This document shows, piece after piece, positions 1 through 8,444 of a DNA stretch of 64,000 nucleotides. Both the position numbers and the translations under genes were made by a program. Below the pieces are notes generated by a model that saw only the letters and a program-made list of their open reading frames with translations, was not told the DNA's origin and made no database searches. Position 1 is the stretch's first letter; each line of letters begins with the position of its first letter. The stretch covers positions 62,001 to 126,000 of the forward strand of contig SVSS01000002.1 of the NCBI GenBank assembly GCA_015064185.1. The letters run 5' to 3'. The stretch is from Oscillospiraceae bacterium. GTDB lineage: Bacteria > Bacillota > Clostridia > Oscillospirales > CAG-272.

Positions 1-762
1 TCCTCTATTGCCGCTATCACGCCTGAGATACTGTACGAGGTGTATCAAACGTATTATCAGCTCTCTAACATGGCGCTTGTGGTGTGCGGTGATGTGACAC
101 CCGATGCAGTCTTTGAGATTGCCGATAAGCATTTGCCAAGGTGCGCGGAGCATCGAATCCCGCCCCGCCGTAAAACGCTTGAGGGGCATGCGGCAAACCG
201 TGCGCGTATTGAGGCTTGCGGGCAGGTGGCAAAGCCGATTTTTTCGATCGGTGTAAAGGACACCGCTATCCCCGAGGAGCCTTATGAGCGCTTAAAGCGT
301 GATGCAGGCATGGCAATTCTTTCTGAAATGCTGTTTTCCGAGTCCGGGGAGTTATATAACACGCTGTTTGACGAGGGGCTGATCTCGCCCGAATTCTCGG
401 CAGATTATGCGCTCACGCGAGATTTTGCCTTCCTTCAGCTTTCAGGCGAGGCAAACGATCCCGATCTGGTTTTTGACAGGATCAAGGCGTATCTTGAAAA
501 AAAGAAAGCCGAGGGGCTCTCGTTTGAGGATTTTGAGCGCTGTCGCCGCATTGAATATGCAGAATATATCAAAAGCTTTGATAGCACCGAGGAGATTGCA
601 AACACCCTGTTATCCTTTATATTTGAGGGGGCGGAGCTCTTTTCCTATGCCGATGTGCTCATGAGCATTGATCTTGCCTTTGTTGAGCAGCTGCTTTTGG
701 AGGTGTTTGACGATACGCATTATACTCTTTCGGTGATCGTTCCCAAAAAGGAGGAAATATAA
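1..762 (+). CDS. M16 (insulinase-like) peptidase, C-terminal part only
   Basis: This is the last 253 codons of a gene that begins before the window; the frame is open from base 1. The visible part looks like the C-terminal half of YmfF/YmfH-type M16 metallopeptidases of Firmicutes: a typical stretch with 'MALVVCGDV' opens the second half, followed by a domain with the 'SESGELYNTLFDEGLI' type of segment. The zinc-binding HxxEH motif would lie in the missing N-terminal half, so activity cannot be judged. The gene ends directly before lgt (TAA, then ATG with no gap), and the lgt ribosome binding site lies inside its last codons, so the two are probably cotranscribed. Family assignment is good; substrate is unknown. 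Confidence 0.85.
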   Translation, partial: SSIAAITPEILYEVYQTYYQLSNMALVVCGDVTPDAVFEIADKHLPRCAEHRIPPRRKTLEGHAANRARIEACGQVAKPIFSIGVKDTAIPEEPYERLKRDAGMAILSEMLFSESGELYNTLFDEGLISPEFSADYALTRDFAFLQLSGEANDPDLVFDRIKAYLEKKKAEGLSFEDFERCRRIEYAEYIKSFDSTEEIANTLLSFIFEGAELFSYADVLMSIDLAFVEQLLLEVFDDTHYTLSVIVPKKEEI

Positions 763-1755
763 ATGAATGATGTGACCGTTGTATCCTTTCCCGGTATCGG
801 TATCGGGGAAGTGACGATCAATAAAGTAGCATTTGAGCTACCGATCCTTGGTGGTCTTGAGGTGCGTTGGTACGGTATTTTGCTGACCCTTGGTATTATA
901 GCAGGGTTCTGTTACGCGCTTTACCGCGCCAAATTTGAGGGCTTTACCTCAGATGACGTCATTGATTATGCGCTTGTTACTGTTTTGCTTGCCATCATCG
1001 GTGCACGCACGTATTATGTGCTTACCACGCTTGGCAAGGGGCTATACAACAGCTTCTACGACGTGATCGCCATTTGGGAGGGCGGTATTGCAATGTACGG
1101 CTCTATCATTGGCGGTGCACTTGGACTTTTGATCGTAAGCCGCTTTAAAAAGATCGGCAAGAAGCGCATGATCAAGATATTTGACATGGTAGCACCCGGT
1201 GTAATGCTGGGGCAAATTATTGGCAGATGGGGCAACTTTGTCAACGGTGAAGCACACGGCGTTGCCACATCGGATAACTTTTTCCTGCGCATGGGGCTTT
1301 CCTACGGTAGCAAAGTCACCTATTATCATCCCACATTTCTTTACGAGAGCCTTTGGAACCTCGTGGGCTTTGTGCTGATTACCGTATTTTATAAAAAGAA
1401 GAAATTTGATGGGCAGATCGTGCTCTCTTATCTTGCGTGGTACGGCTTTGGCAGAATGTTTATCGAGGGGCTTCGTACCGATAGCCTTTATATCGGTGAA
1501 TTCCGCATTTCGCAGGTCGTGGGCTTCCTTTGTTTTGTTATTTGCACCACTGTGCTGATCTATATGCTTGTGCGCAAAAACAGGGAGGAGCTTGACAAGG
1601 AGGCATATGCCCCCGTATATGAAAAATGCCGCCGTACGCTCTTTCGTACAAGCGAAAAGGAGCAGGCGGTGAAGGAAACAGAGGCAGCGATCGATGAGAT
1701 TATTGCCCGTGCAGAAGAGGAAAAGGAGAACAACGAAAATGGCAAAGCTGATTGA
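763..1755 (+). CDS. lgt: Prolipoprotein diacylglyceryl transferase
   Basis: Lgt moves a diacylglyceryl group from phosphatidylglycerol to the lipobox cysteine of prolipoproteins, the first step of lipoprotein maturation in the membrane. The 330-residue protein has several hydrophobic segments and the family signature around residues 154-166 (GRWGNFVNGEAHG), which carries the conserved Arg and Asn. Another conserved run, 'HPTFLYES', follows. The last 60 or so residues are highly charged and rich in Glu/Lys, an extension longer than in the short Lgt forms. The start has a GGAGG site 8 bases upstream. Its 3' end overlaps folD by 17 bases in another frame, so the two are translationally coupled. 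Confidence 0.96.
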   Translation: MNDVTVVSFPGIGIGEVTINKVAFELPILGGLEVRWYGILLTLGIIAGFCYALYRAKFEGFTSDDVIDYALVTVLLAIIGARTYYVLTTLGKGLYNSFYDVIAIWEGGIAMYGSIIGGALGLLIVSRFKKIGKKRMIKIFDMVAPGVMLGQIIGRWGNFVNGEAHGVATSDNFFLRMGLSYGSKVTYYHPTFLYESLWNLVGFVLITVFYKKKKFDGQIVLSYLAWYGFGRMFIEGLRTDSLYIGEFRISQVVGFLCFVICTTVLIYMLVRKNREELDKEAYAPVYEKCRRTLFRTSEKEQAVKETEAAIDEIIARAEEEKENNENGKAD

Positions 1756-2599
1756 CGGTAAGGCAATTGCGGCTGAGATCCGCCGCGAAATCGCAGCAGA
1801 TACCGAAAAGTTTAAAAAAGAGAACGGCTATGCACCGGGGCTTGCCGTGGTTATTGTAGGAGAGGATCCTGCCTCGCAGGTCTATGTGCGCAATAAGCAC
1901 CGCGCTTGTGAGGAGGTCGGCTTCTATTCAAGGGGCTATGAGTTGCCTGCTGATACCGATGAGAAAACGCTTCTTGCGCTGATCGATGAGCTCAACGGCG
2001 ATGATAGCATACACGGTATTTTGGTGCAGTTGCCCTTGCCGCGCCACCTAGATGAGGAAAAGATCCTGCTTGCGATTGACCCCAAAAAGGATGTCGATGC
2101 CTTCCACCCCTATAACGTGGGGCGTATTATGATCGGTAATTATGATTTTCTGCCCTGCACACCTGCGGGTGTTATGGCACTGCTTGAGAGAAGCGGTGTT
2201 ACGATCGAGGGCAAGGAATGTGTTGTGGTGGGGCGCTCCAATATCGTAGGCAAGCCGCAGGCATTGCTTTTGCTTGAGAAGAACGGCACTGTGACCGTTT
2301 GTCATAGCCGCACCAAAAATCTGCGTGAGGTATGCCGCCGCGCTGATATTTTGGTTGCCGCAATCGGTAAACCCGAGTTTTTTGACAGCTCCTATATAAA
2401 GGAGGGGGCCGTAGTCATTGACGTTGGTATGAACCGCCGCCCTGCTGACGGTAAGCTTTGCGGTGATGTGGATTTTGCATCGGTTGAGCCGATCGCCTCT
2501 GCCATCACGCCCGTGCCCGGTGGCGTTGGACCTATGACGATTACCATGCTGATGAAAAACACCTTTACCGCCGCAAAAAAGCAAGGGGCAAAGGTGTAA
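1739..2599 (+). CDS. folD: Bifunctional methylene-THF dehydrogenase / methenyl-THF cyclohydrolase
   Basis: FolD interconverts 5,10-methylene-THF and 10-formyl-THF in the cytosol, feeding purine and formyl-Met synthesis. The 286-residue product starts MAKLIDGKAIA, has the catalytic 'YVRNKHRACEEVGF' region with its Lys near residue 50, the nucleotide-binding 'VVVGRSNIVGKP' near residue 164, and the C-terminal 'PVPGGVGPMTITML' signature. An in-frame ATG 45 bases upstream would add an unusual N-terminus; the ATG at 1739 has an AGGAG site and matches the family start. It overlaps lgt and shares its stop with the next start (TAATG). With fhs on the other strand at 6.5-8.2 kb, the window carries the formate-to-methylene-THF route. 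Confidence 0.97.
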   Translation: MAKLIDGKAIAAEIRREIAADTEKFKKENGYAPGLAVVIVGEDPASQVYVRNKHRACEEVGFYSRGYELPADTDEKTLLALIDELNGDDSIHGILVQLPLPRHLDEEKILLAIDPKKDVDAFHPYNVGRIMIGNYDFLPCTPAGVMALLERSGVTIEGKECVVVGRSNIVGKPQALLLLEKNGTVTVCHSRTKNLREVCRRADILVAAIGKPEFFDSSYIKEGAVVIDVGMNRRPADGKLCGDVDFASVEPIASAITPVPGGVGPMTITMLMKNTFTAAKKQGAKV

Positions 2600-2823
2600 T
2601 GGAGTTGAGGCTTGGTCGTTACCGCCATTTTAAAGGTATGGAATATGAGGTGATAGGGGTGGCAAAGCACTCCGAAACGCTTGAGGATATGGTTGTTTAC
2701 CGCGCACTTTACGGCGATGGTGGCTTATGGGTGCGTTCAGCCTCTATGTTTCTTGAAACCATAGAGCGCGAGGGTAGACTCGTGCAACGCTTCACTTATC
2801 TTGGGGATGAGGCTGCAAAATAG
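2599..2823 (+). CDS. DUF1653 family small protein
   Basis: This 74-residue protein fits the DUF1653 family: an N-terminal 'GRYRHFKGMEYEV' followed by 'VVYRALYG' and a 'LWVRSASMF' segment, a compact beta-rich fold of unknown function. Its ATG overlaps the folD stop codon by one base, so it is the last gene of the lgt-folD unit. A strong hairpin follows 3 bases after the stop. No catalytic residues can be named. Confidence 0.85.
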   Translation: MELRLGRYRHFKGMEYEVIGVAKHSETLEDMVVYRALYGDGGLWVRSASMFLETIEREGRLVQRFTYLGDEAAK

Positions 2824-2825
2824 TA

Positions 2826-2871
2826 AAAAACCGCTTTTTCTGTTGTCAAAGCAACAGAAAAAGCGGTTTTT
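2826..2871. terminator. Bidirectional intrinsic terminator between DUF1653 gene and rpe
   Basis: A 15-bp GC-rich perfect stem (2831-2845 with 2852-2866) and a 6-base loop are flanked by an A run on the left and a T run on the right, extending pairing by five A-T pairs. It can end transcription of both converging units, the lgt-folD group on + and rpe on -. Confidence 0.93.
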
Positions 2872-2898
2872 GTTATGATAGAGATACTATTTAAGCGT

Positions 2899-3549
2899 TT
2901 AAGATTTCTCGATCTCGCGCATTGCGGTAACTGCTGCCATAGGGTCTGCGGCGCCAAATACGGCAGAGCCTGCTACAACTACATCAACGCCCGAAGCAAG
3001 CACGCCTTCAAGGTTTGCGGCACCAATGCCACCATCTGCCTCAACGGGGATATTCAGCCCCTGACGTGCCATTTCCGCCTTTAATTCCTTTACCTTTTCA
3101 AGGCAGGCAGGGATCAGCTTTTGTCCGCCGAAACCGGGGTATACGGTCATTACAAGCACCATGTCGCAAAGCGGGAGCAGGGGAAAGATGACCTCTGCCT
3201 TGGTGTCGGGGGAGATAGAGATTGCCGGTTTTGCGCCAAGTGCGCGGATCGCCTTTAACACCTCGGCAGGATTTTCGGTGCTCTCCGCGTGAATGGTAAT
3301 GCCGTCAGCACCTGCTTTTCTGAATTCCTCAATGTAGCGCTCGGGGCGCTCGATCATTAGGTGCACGTCAAAAAAAAGCTTTGAGTGGGGGCGAAGGGCT
3401 GCGATCACACCGGGTCCAAAGGAAATGTTCGGCACGAAAAGCCCATCCATCACGTCAAGATGCAGCATATCAACGGCGTGCTCAACCTTGGCGACAGAGG
3501 ATTGCAGATTTGCAAAATCAGCGGCGAGCAAGGAAGGAGAAATTTTCAT
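2899..3549 (-). CDS. rpe: Ribulose-phosphate 3-epimerase
   Basis: Rpe interconverts ribulose 5-phosphate and xylulose 5-phosphate in the pentose phosphate pathway. The 216-residue TIM-barrel protein has the family markers 'KISPSLLAADFANL' at the N-terminus, 'HLDVMDGLFVPNISFG' with metal-binding His and Asp, 'MTVYPGFGGQ', and 'VEADGGIGAANL'. I take the ATG at 3549; an in-frame GTG two codons earlier is part of the GAGGTG ribosome binding site. About 170 bases separate it from ispF, so it may be read from its own promoter or by read-through. Confidence 0.96.
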   Translation of the reverse strand: MKISPSLLAADFANLQSSVAKVEHAVDMLHLDVMDGLFVPNISFGPGVIAALRPHSKLFFDVHLMIERPERYIEEFRKAGADGITIHAESTENPAEVLKAIRALGAKPAISISPDTKAEVIFPLLPLCDMVLVMTVYPGFGGQKLIPACLEKVKELKAEMARQGLNIPVEADGGIGAANLEGVLASGVDVVVAGSAVFGAADPMAAVTAMREIEKS

Positions 3550-3688
3550 AAGCACCTCACTTTAATGTGTTTTCGACATAATATGACAGTAGGGGCAGGT
3601 ATTTGCCCTTTTGAAAATTCGCAAGGAAATGGGAGGTGGAGGTAAAAGTGCGCGGAAGTTTGTATGTAGTGCCTCACAGTCCTTGCTT

Positions 3689-3714
3689 GCCGTTCGTGCC
3701 ATGGCACGAACGGC
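3689..3714. terminator. Perfect 26-base palindrome downstream of ispF
   Basis: The sequence is exactly self-complementary (arms 3689-3701 and 3702-3714). It lies right after the ispF stop on the minus strand. The T-rich tract (TTTTGTTATT) is on the plus side and overlaps the ispF stop, so as an intrinsic terminator it points against rpe/ispF transcription. On the minus strand it lacks a U tract, so it may only be a 3' stabilising hairpin. The rest of the 170-base gap holds no clear gene. Confidence 0.55.
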
Positions 3715-3719
3715 TTTTG

Positions 3720-4187
3720 TTATTGTAACAGACAAACCGCGTGTGCGGCAACGCCAAGGCGCTCTCCTGTAAAGCCAAGTCCCTCTTCGGTGGTGGCTTT
3801 TACATTGATGTCAGCTTCGCTGATACCAAGAGCCATAGCTAAGTTTTTTTTCATCGCTTCGATGTGTGGCGCGAGGCGTGGCGCTTGCGCGATCACGGTT
3901 GCATCAATATTGCCAATTTCAAAGCCCGCTTCGCGCACGAAACGCGCAACCTCAGCGGCAAGCGTGAGGCTGTTGGCACCAAGATATGCGGGATCGCTGT
4001 CGGGAAACAGCTTACCAATATCTCCTAGCGCCGCGGCACCAAGTAGGGCATCCATAATGGCGTGCGTGAGCACATCGGCATCGGAATGGCCAAGCAGTCC
4101 CACCTCATGCGGGATCCTTACACCGCCAAGTATCAGATCGCGGTCGGGCACCAGACGGTGCACGTCATACCCGTGTCCTATCCTCAT
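3720..4187 (-). CDS. ispF: 2-C-methyl-D-erythritol 2,4-cyclodiphosphate synthase
   Basis: IspF makes the cyclic diphosphate intermediate of the MEP isoprenoid pathway. The 155-residue product begins [12 protein letters not shown] with the metal-binding Asp and His, has '[20 protein letters not shown]' with the third His, and '[11 protein letters not shown]' for the nucleotide pocket. The ATG at 4187 overlaps the ispD stop codon by one base (TGATG); a GTG one codon upstream is possible but less likely. It is the last gene of the long pheS-led minus-strand unit. Confidence 0.97.
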   Translation of the reverse strand: MRIGHGYDVHRLVPDRDLILGGVRIPHEVGLLGHSDADVLTHAIMDALLGAAALGDIGKLFPDSDPAYLGANSLTLAAEVARFVREAGFEIGNIDATVIAQAPRLAPHIEAMKKNLAMALGISEADINVKATTEEGLGFTGERLGVAAHAVCLLQ

Positions 4188-4933
4188 CACTCGCCCTCCC
4201 GTTCCTTTAAAATAAATTCCGCGAGTCGCATATCGCGCGGCTCGGTGATCTTAATATTATCCTTGCCGCAATCCACCAGCTTTACGGGGTAGGGCAAGCG
4301 CTCGATCAATTGGTTGTCATCGGTCAGCAATTCCGCACCCTTAACCGTTTCCAAGGCTGCACGGTACAAATTGGTTGAAAAGATCTGCGGTGTGGTGGCA
4401 AGGTAGACCGTGCTTCGATCAACGGTTTTGGCAATAAAGCCGCGCTTTGTTGCCGTTTTTACTGTGTCGGATACAGAGCATGCCGCGGTAGCAGCCCTGT
4501 GGCGATAGGCAACACGGCACACCTTTTCGATCATTTGGGGTGTGACAAGACAACGCGCACCGTCATGGATCGCAACAAATTTTGCGGCGTGGTGCACGTG
4601 CAAAAAACCGTTTTTTACCGATGCTGCACGTGTATCGCCACCTGCTACAACGGCGGAAAGCTTGGAGATGTGCCACCTTGCGGCAATCTCGCCTACCAGC
4701 GCAAGCTCGCTTTGACGTGCCACTACAATGATCTCATCGATCTCTTTGGTATTTTCAAAGGCAAGCAGTGTGCGTGCAAGCACAGGCACTCCCGCAACCT
4801 CAAGAAACTGCTTGGAAACCGTGCTGCCCATGCGTGTGGAACTACCGGCTGCAACGATGATTGCGGAGGTTTTGGGGCGCTTTTTTCCGCTCGCAAACCG
4901 TATGAGGTCTGCGGTTTTACCCGTAACCGACAT
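4187..4933 (-). CDS. ispD: 2-C-methyl-D-erythritol 4-phosphate cytidylyltransferase
   Basis: IspD couples CTP to MEP, the step two before IspF. The nucleotidyltransferase signature '[14 protein letters not shown]' sits at residues 24-37, followed by '[16 protein letters not shown]' and '[11 protein letters not shown]'. The 248-residue protein carries an N-terminal extension of about 20 residues relative to typical IspD; the only other good start would cut into the fold, and the ATG used overlaps the rpiB stop (TAATG). Its direct fusion-like coupling to ispF mirrors the ispDF fusion proteins known in other bacteria. IspE is not in the window. Confidence 0.95.
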   Translation of the reverse strand: MSVTGKTADLIRFASGKKRPKTSAIIVAAGSSTRMGSTVSKQFLEVAGVPVLARTLLAFENTKEIDEIIVVARQSELALVGEIAARWHISKLSAVVAGGDTRAASVKNGFLHVHHAAKFVAIHDGARCLVTPQMIEKVCRVAYRHRAATAACSVSDTVKTATKRGFIAKTVDRSTVYLATTPQIFSTNLYRAALETVKGAELLTDDNQLIERLPYPVKLVDCGKDNIKITEPRDMRLAEFILKEREGE

Positions 4934-5388
4934 TATTCGGCAAACGTGCCGTTTTCAACGGCGGTGATCATATCAACGCGTGCGGCGTGCTTTCCGCCCT
5001 CGAATTCAGCGTCAACAAACGCATCAACAAGGTCAAGCGCAAGACCGATGCCCACTACGCGTGCACCAAAGCAAAGGAAATTGGCATCGTTGTGTTGACG
5101 CGTGAGGCGTGCGCTGAAGGTGTCGGAGCAGCATGCGGCGCGAATGCCCTTGTGCTTGTTAGCAACAAGCGACATGCCGATACCGGTGCCGCAGATAAGG
5201 ATGCCCATATCAGCCTCGCCGTTTTGTACCTTTACGCACGCGCGATGCGCAAAAACAGGATAGTTGCAGCTATCCGAGGTGTAGGTGCCAACATCGGCAA
5301 CCTCAAAGCCGCGCGAAAGGAGATGCTCGCGCACGGTATTTTTCATATCAACGGCTGCATGGTCACAGCCAATTACGATCTTTTTCAT
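4933..5388 (-). CDS. rpiB: Ribose-5-phosphate isomerase B
   Basis: RpiB interconverts ribose 5-phosphate and ribulose 5-phosphate. The 151-residue product has 'IGCDHAAVDMKN' at the N-terminus and 'CGTGIGMSLVANKHKGIRAA' with the catalytic Cys, both diagnostic of the RpiB/LacAB family. The lack of other sugar isomerase genes of the lac type supports RpiB rather than a galactose-6-phosphate isomerase subunit. Its ATG overlaps the tsaB stop by four bases. With rpe downstream, two pentose phosphate enzymes lie in the same minus-strand stretch. Confidence 0.93.
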   Translation of the reverse strand: MKKIVIGCDHAAVDMKNTVREHLLSRGFEVADVGTYTSDSCNYPVFAHRACVKVQNGEADMGILICGTGIGMSLVANKHKGIRAACCSDTFSARLTRQHNDANFLCFGARVVGIGLALDLVDAFVDAEFEGGKHAARVDMITAVENGTFAE

Positions 5389-6098
5389 TGTTCTGATCCT
5401 TTCTTTGCTTGCTCTTTTTCAAGGCGCTCACGCTCTGCTTGCGGCAGGCGCAGATAGGTGGGGGAAAGCTCTTGGTCGGTGGTGCGCATGCCTTCCTTAT
5501 ATAGGCGAAGGGCACAAGCGGCAACGCCAAGGGCATTTTGCTCGGCGGCAATGGAAGCCACCGGCAGGGGAGTTAAGGATCGAAAGGCCGAGGTCGTTAC
5601 CTCAACCCCGTCGCCTACAAGATAGAAGGGCTCGCCGCGTGCCAAAAGCTCGGCTTCAAGGTCGGTGGCGGCAAGCGCGCGGTCGGGGCAAAGGCGTGTG
5701 AGCTCGTTGCCCTTAGCTTGAAAGAGCGCGTTGTAGACCTGACCTCTGCGCGCGTTCATCACAGCGCAGATCAAACCGTTTGCGGGCAAAAGATTTCTTG
5801 CCATTGCTTCAAGTGAAGAAACACCGATCACAGTCTTATTCTTGCCAAAGGCAAGACCCTTTACGGTCGCCACACCGATCCGCACTCCCGTAAAGGAGCC
5901 GGGCCCCTCACTGCACGCAAAAACATCCACATCGTCGGGGGTGTAGCCTGTTACATCAAACAGTGCCTTTGCCATGGGCAAAAGTGTTTCGCTGTGCGTG
6001 TTGCCGTTTTTAACGGTAAAGGAAGCAATGGGGGTGTTATCACGGCAAAGCGCAACACTTCCAACCACAGCAGTGCTGTCAAGTGCAAATATCAGCAT
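5385..6098 (-). CDS. tsaB: tRNA t6A37 threonylcarbamoyltransferase complex subunit TsaB
   Basis: TsaB is the dimerising partner of TsaD in making the t6A base at position 37 of ANN-decoding tRNAs. The 237-residue ASKHA-fold protein has 'ILIFALDST'-like N-terminal strands, and 'CSEGPGSFTGVRIGVATVKG', the family signature. It overlaps tsaE by 7 bases and rpiB by 4. RimI and TsaD, common neighbours, are not present here. Confidence 0.96.
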   Translation of the reverse strand: MLIFALDSTAVVGSVALCRDNTPIASFTVKNGNTHSETLLPMAKALFDVTGYTPDDVDVFACSEGPGSFTGVRIGVATVKGLAFGKNKTVIGVSSLEAMARNLLPANGLICAVMNARRGQVYNALFQAKGNELTRLCPDRALAATDLEAELLARGEPFYLVGDGVEVTTSAFRSLTPLPVASIAAEQNALGVAACALRLYKEGMRTTDQELSPTYLRLPQAERERLEKEQAKKGSEQ

Positions 6099-6550
6099 AG
6101 GCTCTTCCTTTCTTCAATCGTGATCATGCGGCTATCGGGATCTTCTTGATCGTCCTTTATAATTTCCACGCGTAAGTAGCGCTCGGGCAAGGCATAGGGG
6201 ATATTTTCGCTCCATTCGACGAGTGCTATGCCGTCACGCGCAAGATAATCGTCGTATCCGATGGAATAAAGGTCATCCTCGCCTGTAATGCGATACATAT
6301 CAAAGTGGAACAAGGGTTTGCTCTTGCCACGGTATTCGTTTACGAGCGCAAAGGTGGGGGAGCGCACGAGAGCCGCAGGGGCAATCACCGAAGCAAAGCC
6401 ACGCACAAACGCGGTTTTGCCAACGCCAAGATCACCGTAAAGCGCCACAAAGGGCGGCAGGGACCGGTCTTTTAGCATTGCGTCGGCAAGCTGTGCTCCC
6501 AAAGCCTCGGTTTCTTGCACCGAAGCGGTCTTGATCTCTTGCGGCAGCAT
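6092..6550 (-). CDS. tsaE: tRNA t6A37 biosynthesis ATPase TsaE
   Basis: TsaE is the ATPase that resets the TsaBD complex. The 152-residue protein has a Walker A loop 'GDLGVGKTAFVRG' near residues 39-51, the 'VRSPTFALVNEY' segment, and 'LVEWSENI', all typical of the family. It starts on the ATG that overlaps the fhs stop codon by one base and overlaps tsaB by 7 bases. Pairing of tsaE and tsaB in one transcript with pheST links two tRNA-related functions. Confidence 0.96.
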   Translation of the reverse strand: MLPQEIKTASVQETEALGAQLADAMLKDRSLPPFVALYGDLGVGKTAFVRGFASVIAPAALVRSPTFALVNEYRGKSKPLFHFDMYRITGEDDLYSIGYDDYLARDGIALVEWSENIPYALPERYLRVEIIKDDQEDPDSRMITIEERKSLC

Positions 6551-8223
6551 CAGAACAACCCCGAAATGTTGCCGTCGTTATCGATATCGATCGAATAGGC
6601 AGTGGGTGTTTTGCCAAGACCCGGCATGGTCATAATAGCGCCGGTCAGTACTACGATAAATCCGGCACCCGCAGAAAGCTTTACATCGCGCACCGTGATG
6701 GTGTGGCCGGTGGGTCTGCCAAGCTTTGCAGGGTCATCGGAAAGTGAGTATTGTGTCTTTGCAATGCAAACAGGGAAGCGTGCATAGGCTTCATCAATCG
6801 CAAGTATATCGGCAAGTGCCTTTTTTGCGCCTGCTTCAAACACAACACCATCGGCGCCGTACATTTCCTTGGCAACAGCTTCGATCTTTTCAGTGATCGA
6901 AAGCTCGTCGCTATAAATGAACTTGAAATTTTTGGGCTTTTCGCAAGCGGCGATCACCTTCTCGGCAAGCTCTATGCCGCCGTCGCCACCTTTAGCAAAG
7001 ACCTCGGAGAGCGCAAAATCAGCGCCCTTGTTTTCACAAATGGCACGCAGAGCCGCAAGCTCCTCGTCGGTGTCGGTGTCAAAGCGGTTGATGGCAACCA
7101 CTACGGGTACGCCAAATTTTTGCAGATTGTCGATGTGTGCCTCAAGGTTTACGGCACCGCGCTTCAGTGCATCTACATTTTCAGCCTTGAGATCGGGCTT
7201 GGCGACACCGCCGTTGTATTTCAGAGCGCGTACCGTGGCAACAAGCACCACCGCATCGGGAGAGAGTCCAGCCATGCGGCATTTGATGTTGAGAAACTTC
7301 TCAGCACCGAGGTCTGCGCCAAAGCCGGCTTCGGTAATGGCGTAGTCAGCAAGCTTTTGGGCAAGCTTGGTTGCACGGATCGAGTTGCAGCCGTGTGCAA
7401 TGTTGGCAAAGGGACCGCCGTGAATAAGGGCGGGAGTGTTTTCAAGCGTTTGTACAAGATTGGGCTTGATCGCATCCTTGAGAAGTGCTGTCATAGCACC
7501 GTTTACCTGCAGATCGCGGCAGAATACGGGCTTGCCGTCATAGGTGTAAGCCACCAAGATGTTACCAAGGCGGCGCTTGAGGTCTGCAAGATCCTCAGCA
7601 AGGCAGAGAATCGCCATAACCTCGCTTGCTACCGTAATGGTAAAGTGATCCTCGCGCGGCACACCGTTTATTTTGCCGCCAAGGCCTATTAAGATGTTGC
7701 GAAGAGCTCTGTCGTTCATATCTACCACGCGCGCAAACTGTACGCGACGGGGGTCAATGCCAAGGGTATTGCCTTGTTGGATATGATTGTCAAGCACGGC
7801 GCAAAGCAGATTGTTAGCAGACGTGATCGCGTGGAAATCGCCTGTAAAGTGCAGGTTGATATCCTCCATCGGCACGACCTGTGCATAGCCGCCGCCGGCA
7901 GCGCCGCCCTTGATGCCGAATACAGGCCCTAAGGAAGGCTCGCGCAGTGCGATCACTGCGCTTTTGCCGATCTTTTTCATTGCCATGCCAAGTCCTACCG
8001 TGGTGGTGGTCTTACCTTCGCCGGCAGGCGTTGGGTTGATAGCGGTCACAAGGACTAGCTTTCCGTTTTTCTTACTTGCGGTGCGCTTCAGGAAAGAATC
8101 GGTGATCTTTGCCTTGTATCTGCCGTAAAGCTCAAGCTCCTCGTCAGCAACCCCAAGCTCTGCCGCAATTTCGGCAATGGGGAGCATTTTGGCTTCTTGT
8201 GCAATTTGAATGTCAGTTTTCAT
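6550..8223 (-). CDS. fhs: Formate--tetrahydrofolate ligase
   Basis: Fhs uses ATP to charge formate onto THF, giving 10-formyl-THF. The 557-residue product is full length for the family. It shows '[20 protein letters not shown]', the P-loop near residue 70, and the long conserved '[20 protein letters not shown]' segment; the C-terminus ends '[23 protein letters not shown]'-like as usual. One base separates it from the ynzC-like gene and it overlaps tsaE. In clostridia it can serve acetogenesis or simple one-carbon supply; no acetogenesis genes are visible here, so supply of formyl groups is the safer reading. Confidence 0.97.
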   Translation of the reverse strand: MKTDIQIAQEAKMLPIAEIAAELGVADEELELYGRYKAKITDSFLKRTASKKNGKLVLVTAINPTPAGEGKTTTTVGLGMAMKKIGKSAVIALREPSLGPVFGIKGGAAGGGYAQVVPMEDINLHFTGDFHAITSANNLLCAVLDNHIQQGNTLGIDPRRVQFARVVDMNDRALRNILIGLGGKINGVPREDHFTITVASEVMAILCLAEDLADLKRRLGNILVAYTYDGKPVFCRDLQVNGAMTALLKDAIKPNLVQTLENTPALIHGGPFANIAHGCNSIRATKLAQKLADYAITEAGFGADLGAEKFLNIKCRMAGLSPDAVVLVATVRALKYNGGVAKPDLKAENVDALKRGAVNLEAHIDNLQKFGVPVVVAINRFDTDTDEELAALRAICENKGADFALSEVFAKGGDGGIELAEKVIAACEKPKNFKFIYSDELSITEKIEAVAKEMYGADGVVFEAGAKKALADILAIDEAYARFPVCIAKTQYSLSDDPAKLGRPTGHTITVRDVKLSAGAGFIVVLTGAIMTMPGLGKTPTAYSIDIDNDGNISGLF

Positions 8224-8224
8224 G

Positions 8225-8443
8225 TCAGTTCCTCTCCTTGTCGGTTTTGGGTCTGATCTTCTCGCGCGTTCCGTCAGGGCGCTCGATCACGGTATTATCA
8301 AGTGTACCGCGCATATAGGCACGGAATTCCTTGAGGTACTCCTCACGAAGCGCCTGACGCTCTGCCGCCTCACTCTCGGTCAGCTCTCGCGTTTTGGCGA
8401 GTGCGGCAAGCTCGTTGATACGGTCAATTTTTATCTTTTCCAT
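8225..8443 (-). CDS. DUF896 / YnzC family small protein
   Basis: A 72-residue protein starting [17 protein letters not shown], with '[20 protein letters not shown]' and a basic C-terminus, matches the DUF896 family (YnzC of Bacillus), a short helical-hairpin protein of unknown role. The open frame extends 25 codons upstream into pheT, but the family start and spacing favour the ATG at 8443, one base after the pheT stop. It sits one base ahead of fhs. It was easy to miss because it is wedged between two large genes. Confidence 0.88.
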   Translation of the reverse strand: MEKIKIDRINELAALAKTRELTESEAAERQALREEYLKEFRAYMRGTLDNTVIERPDGTREKIRPKTDKERN

Positions 8444-8444
8444 A

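Noticed and set aside
3556-3688. Small gene or RNA between rpe and the palindrome
   Set aside because: Short frames there lack ribosome sites and protein-like composition; no clear promoter or RNA fold could be defended.
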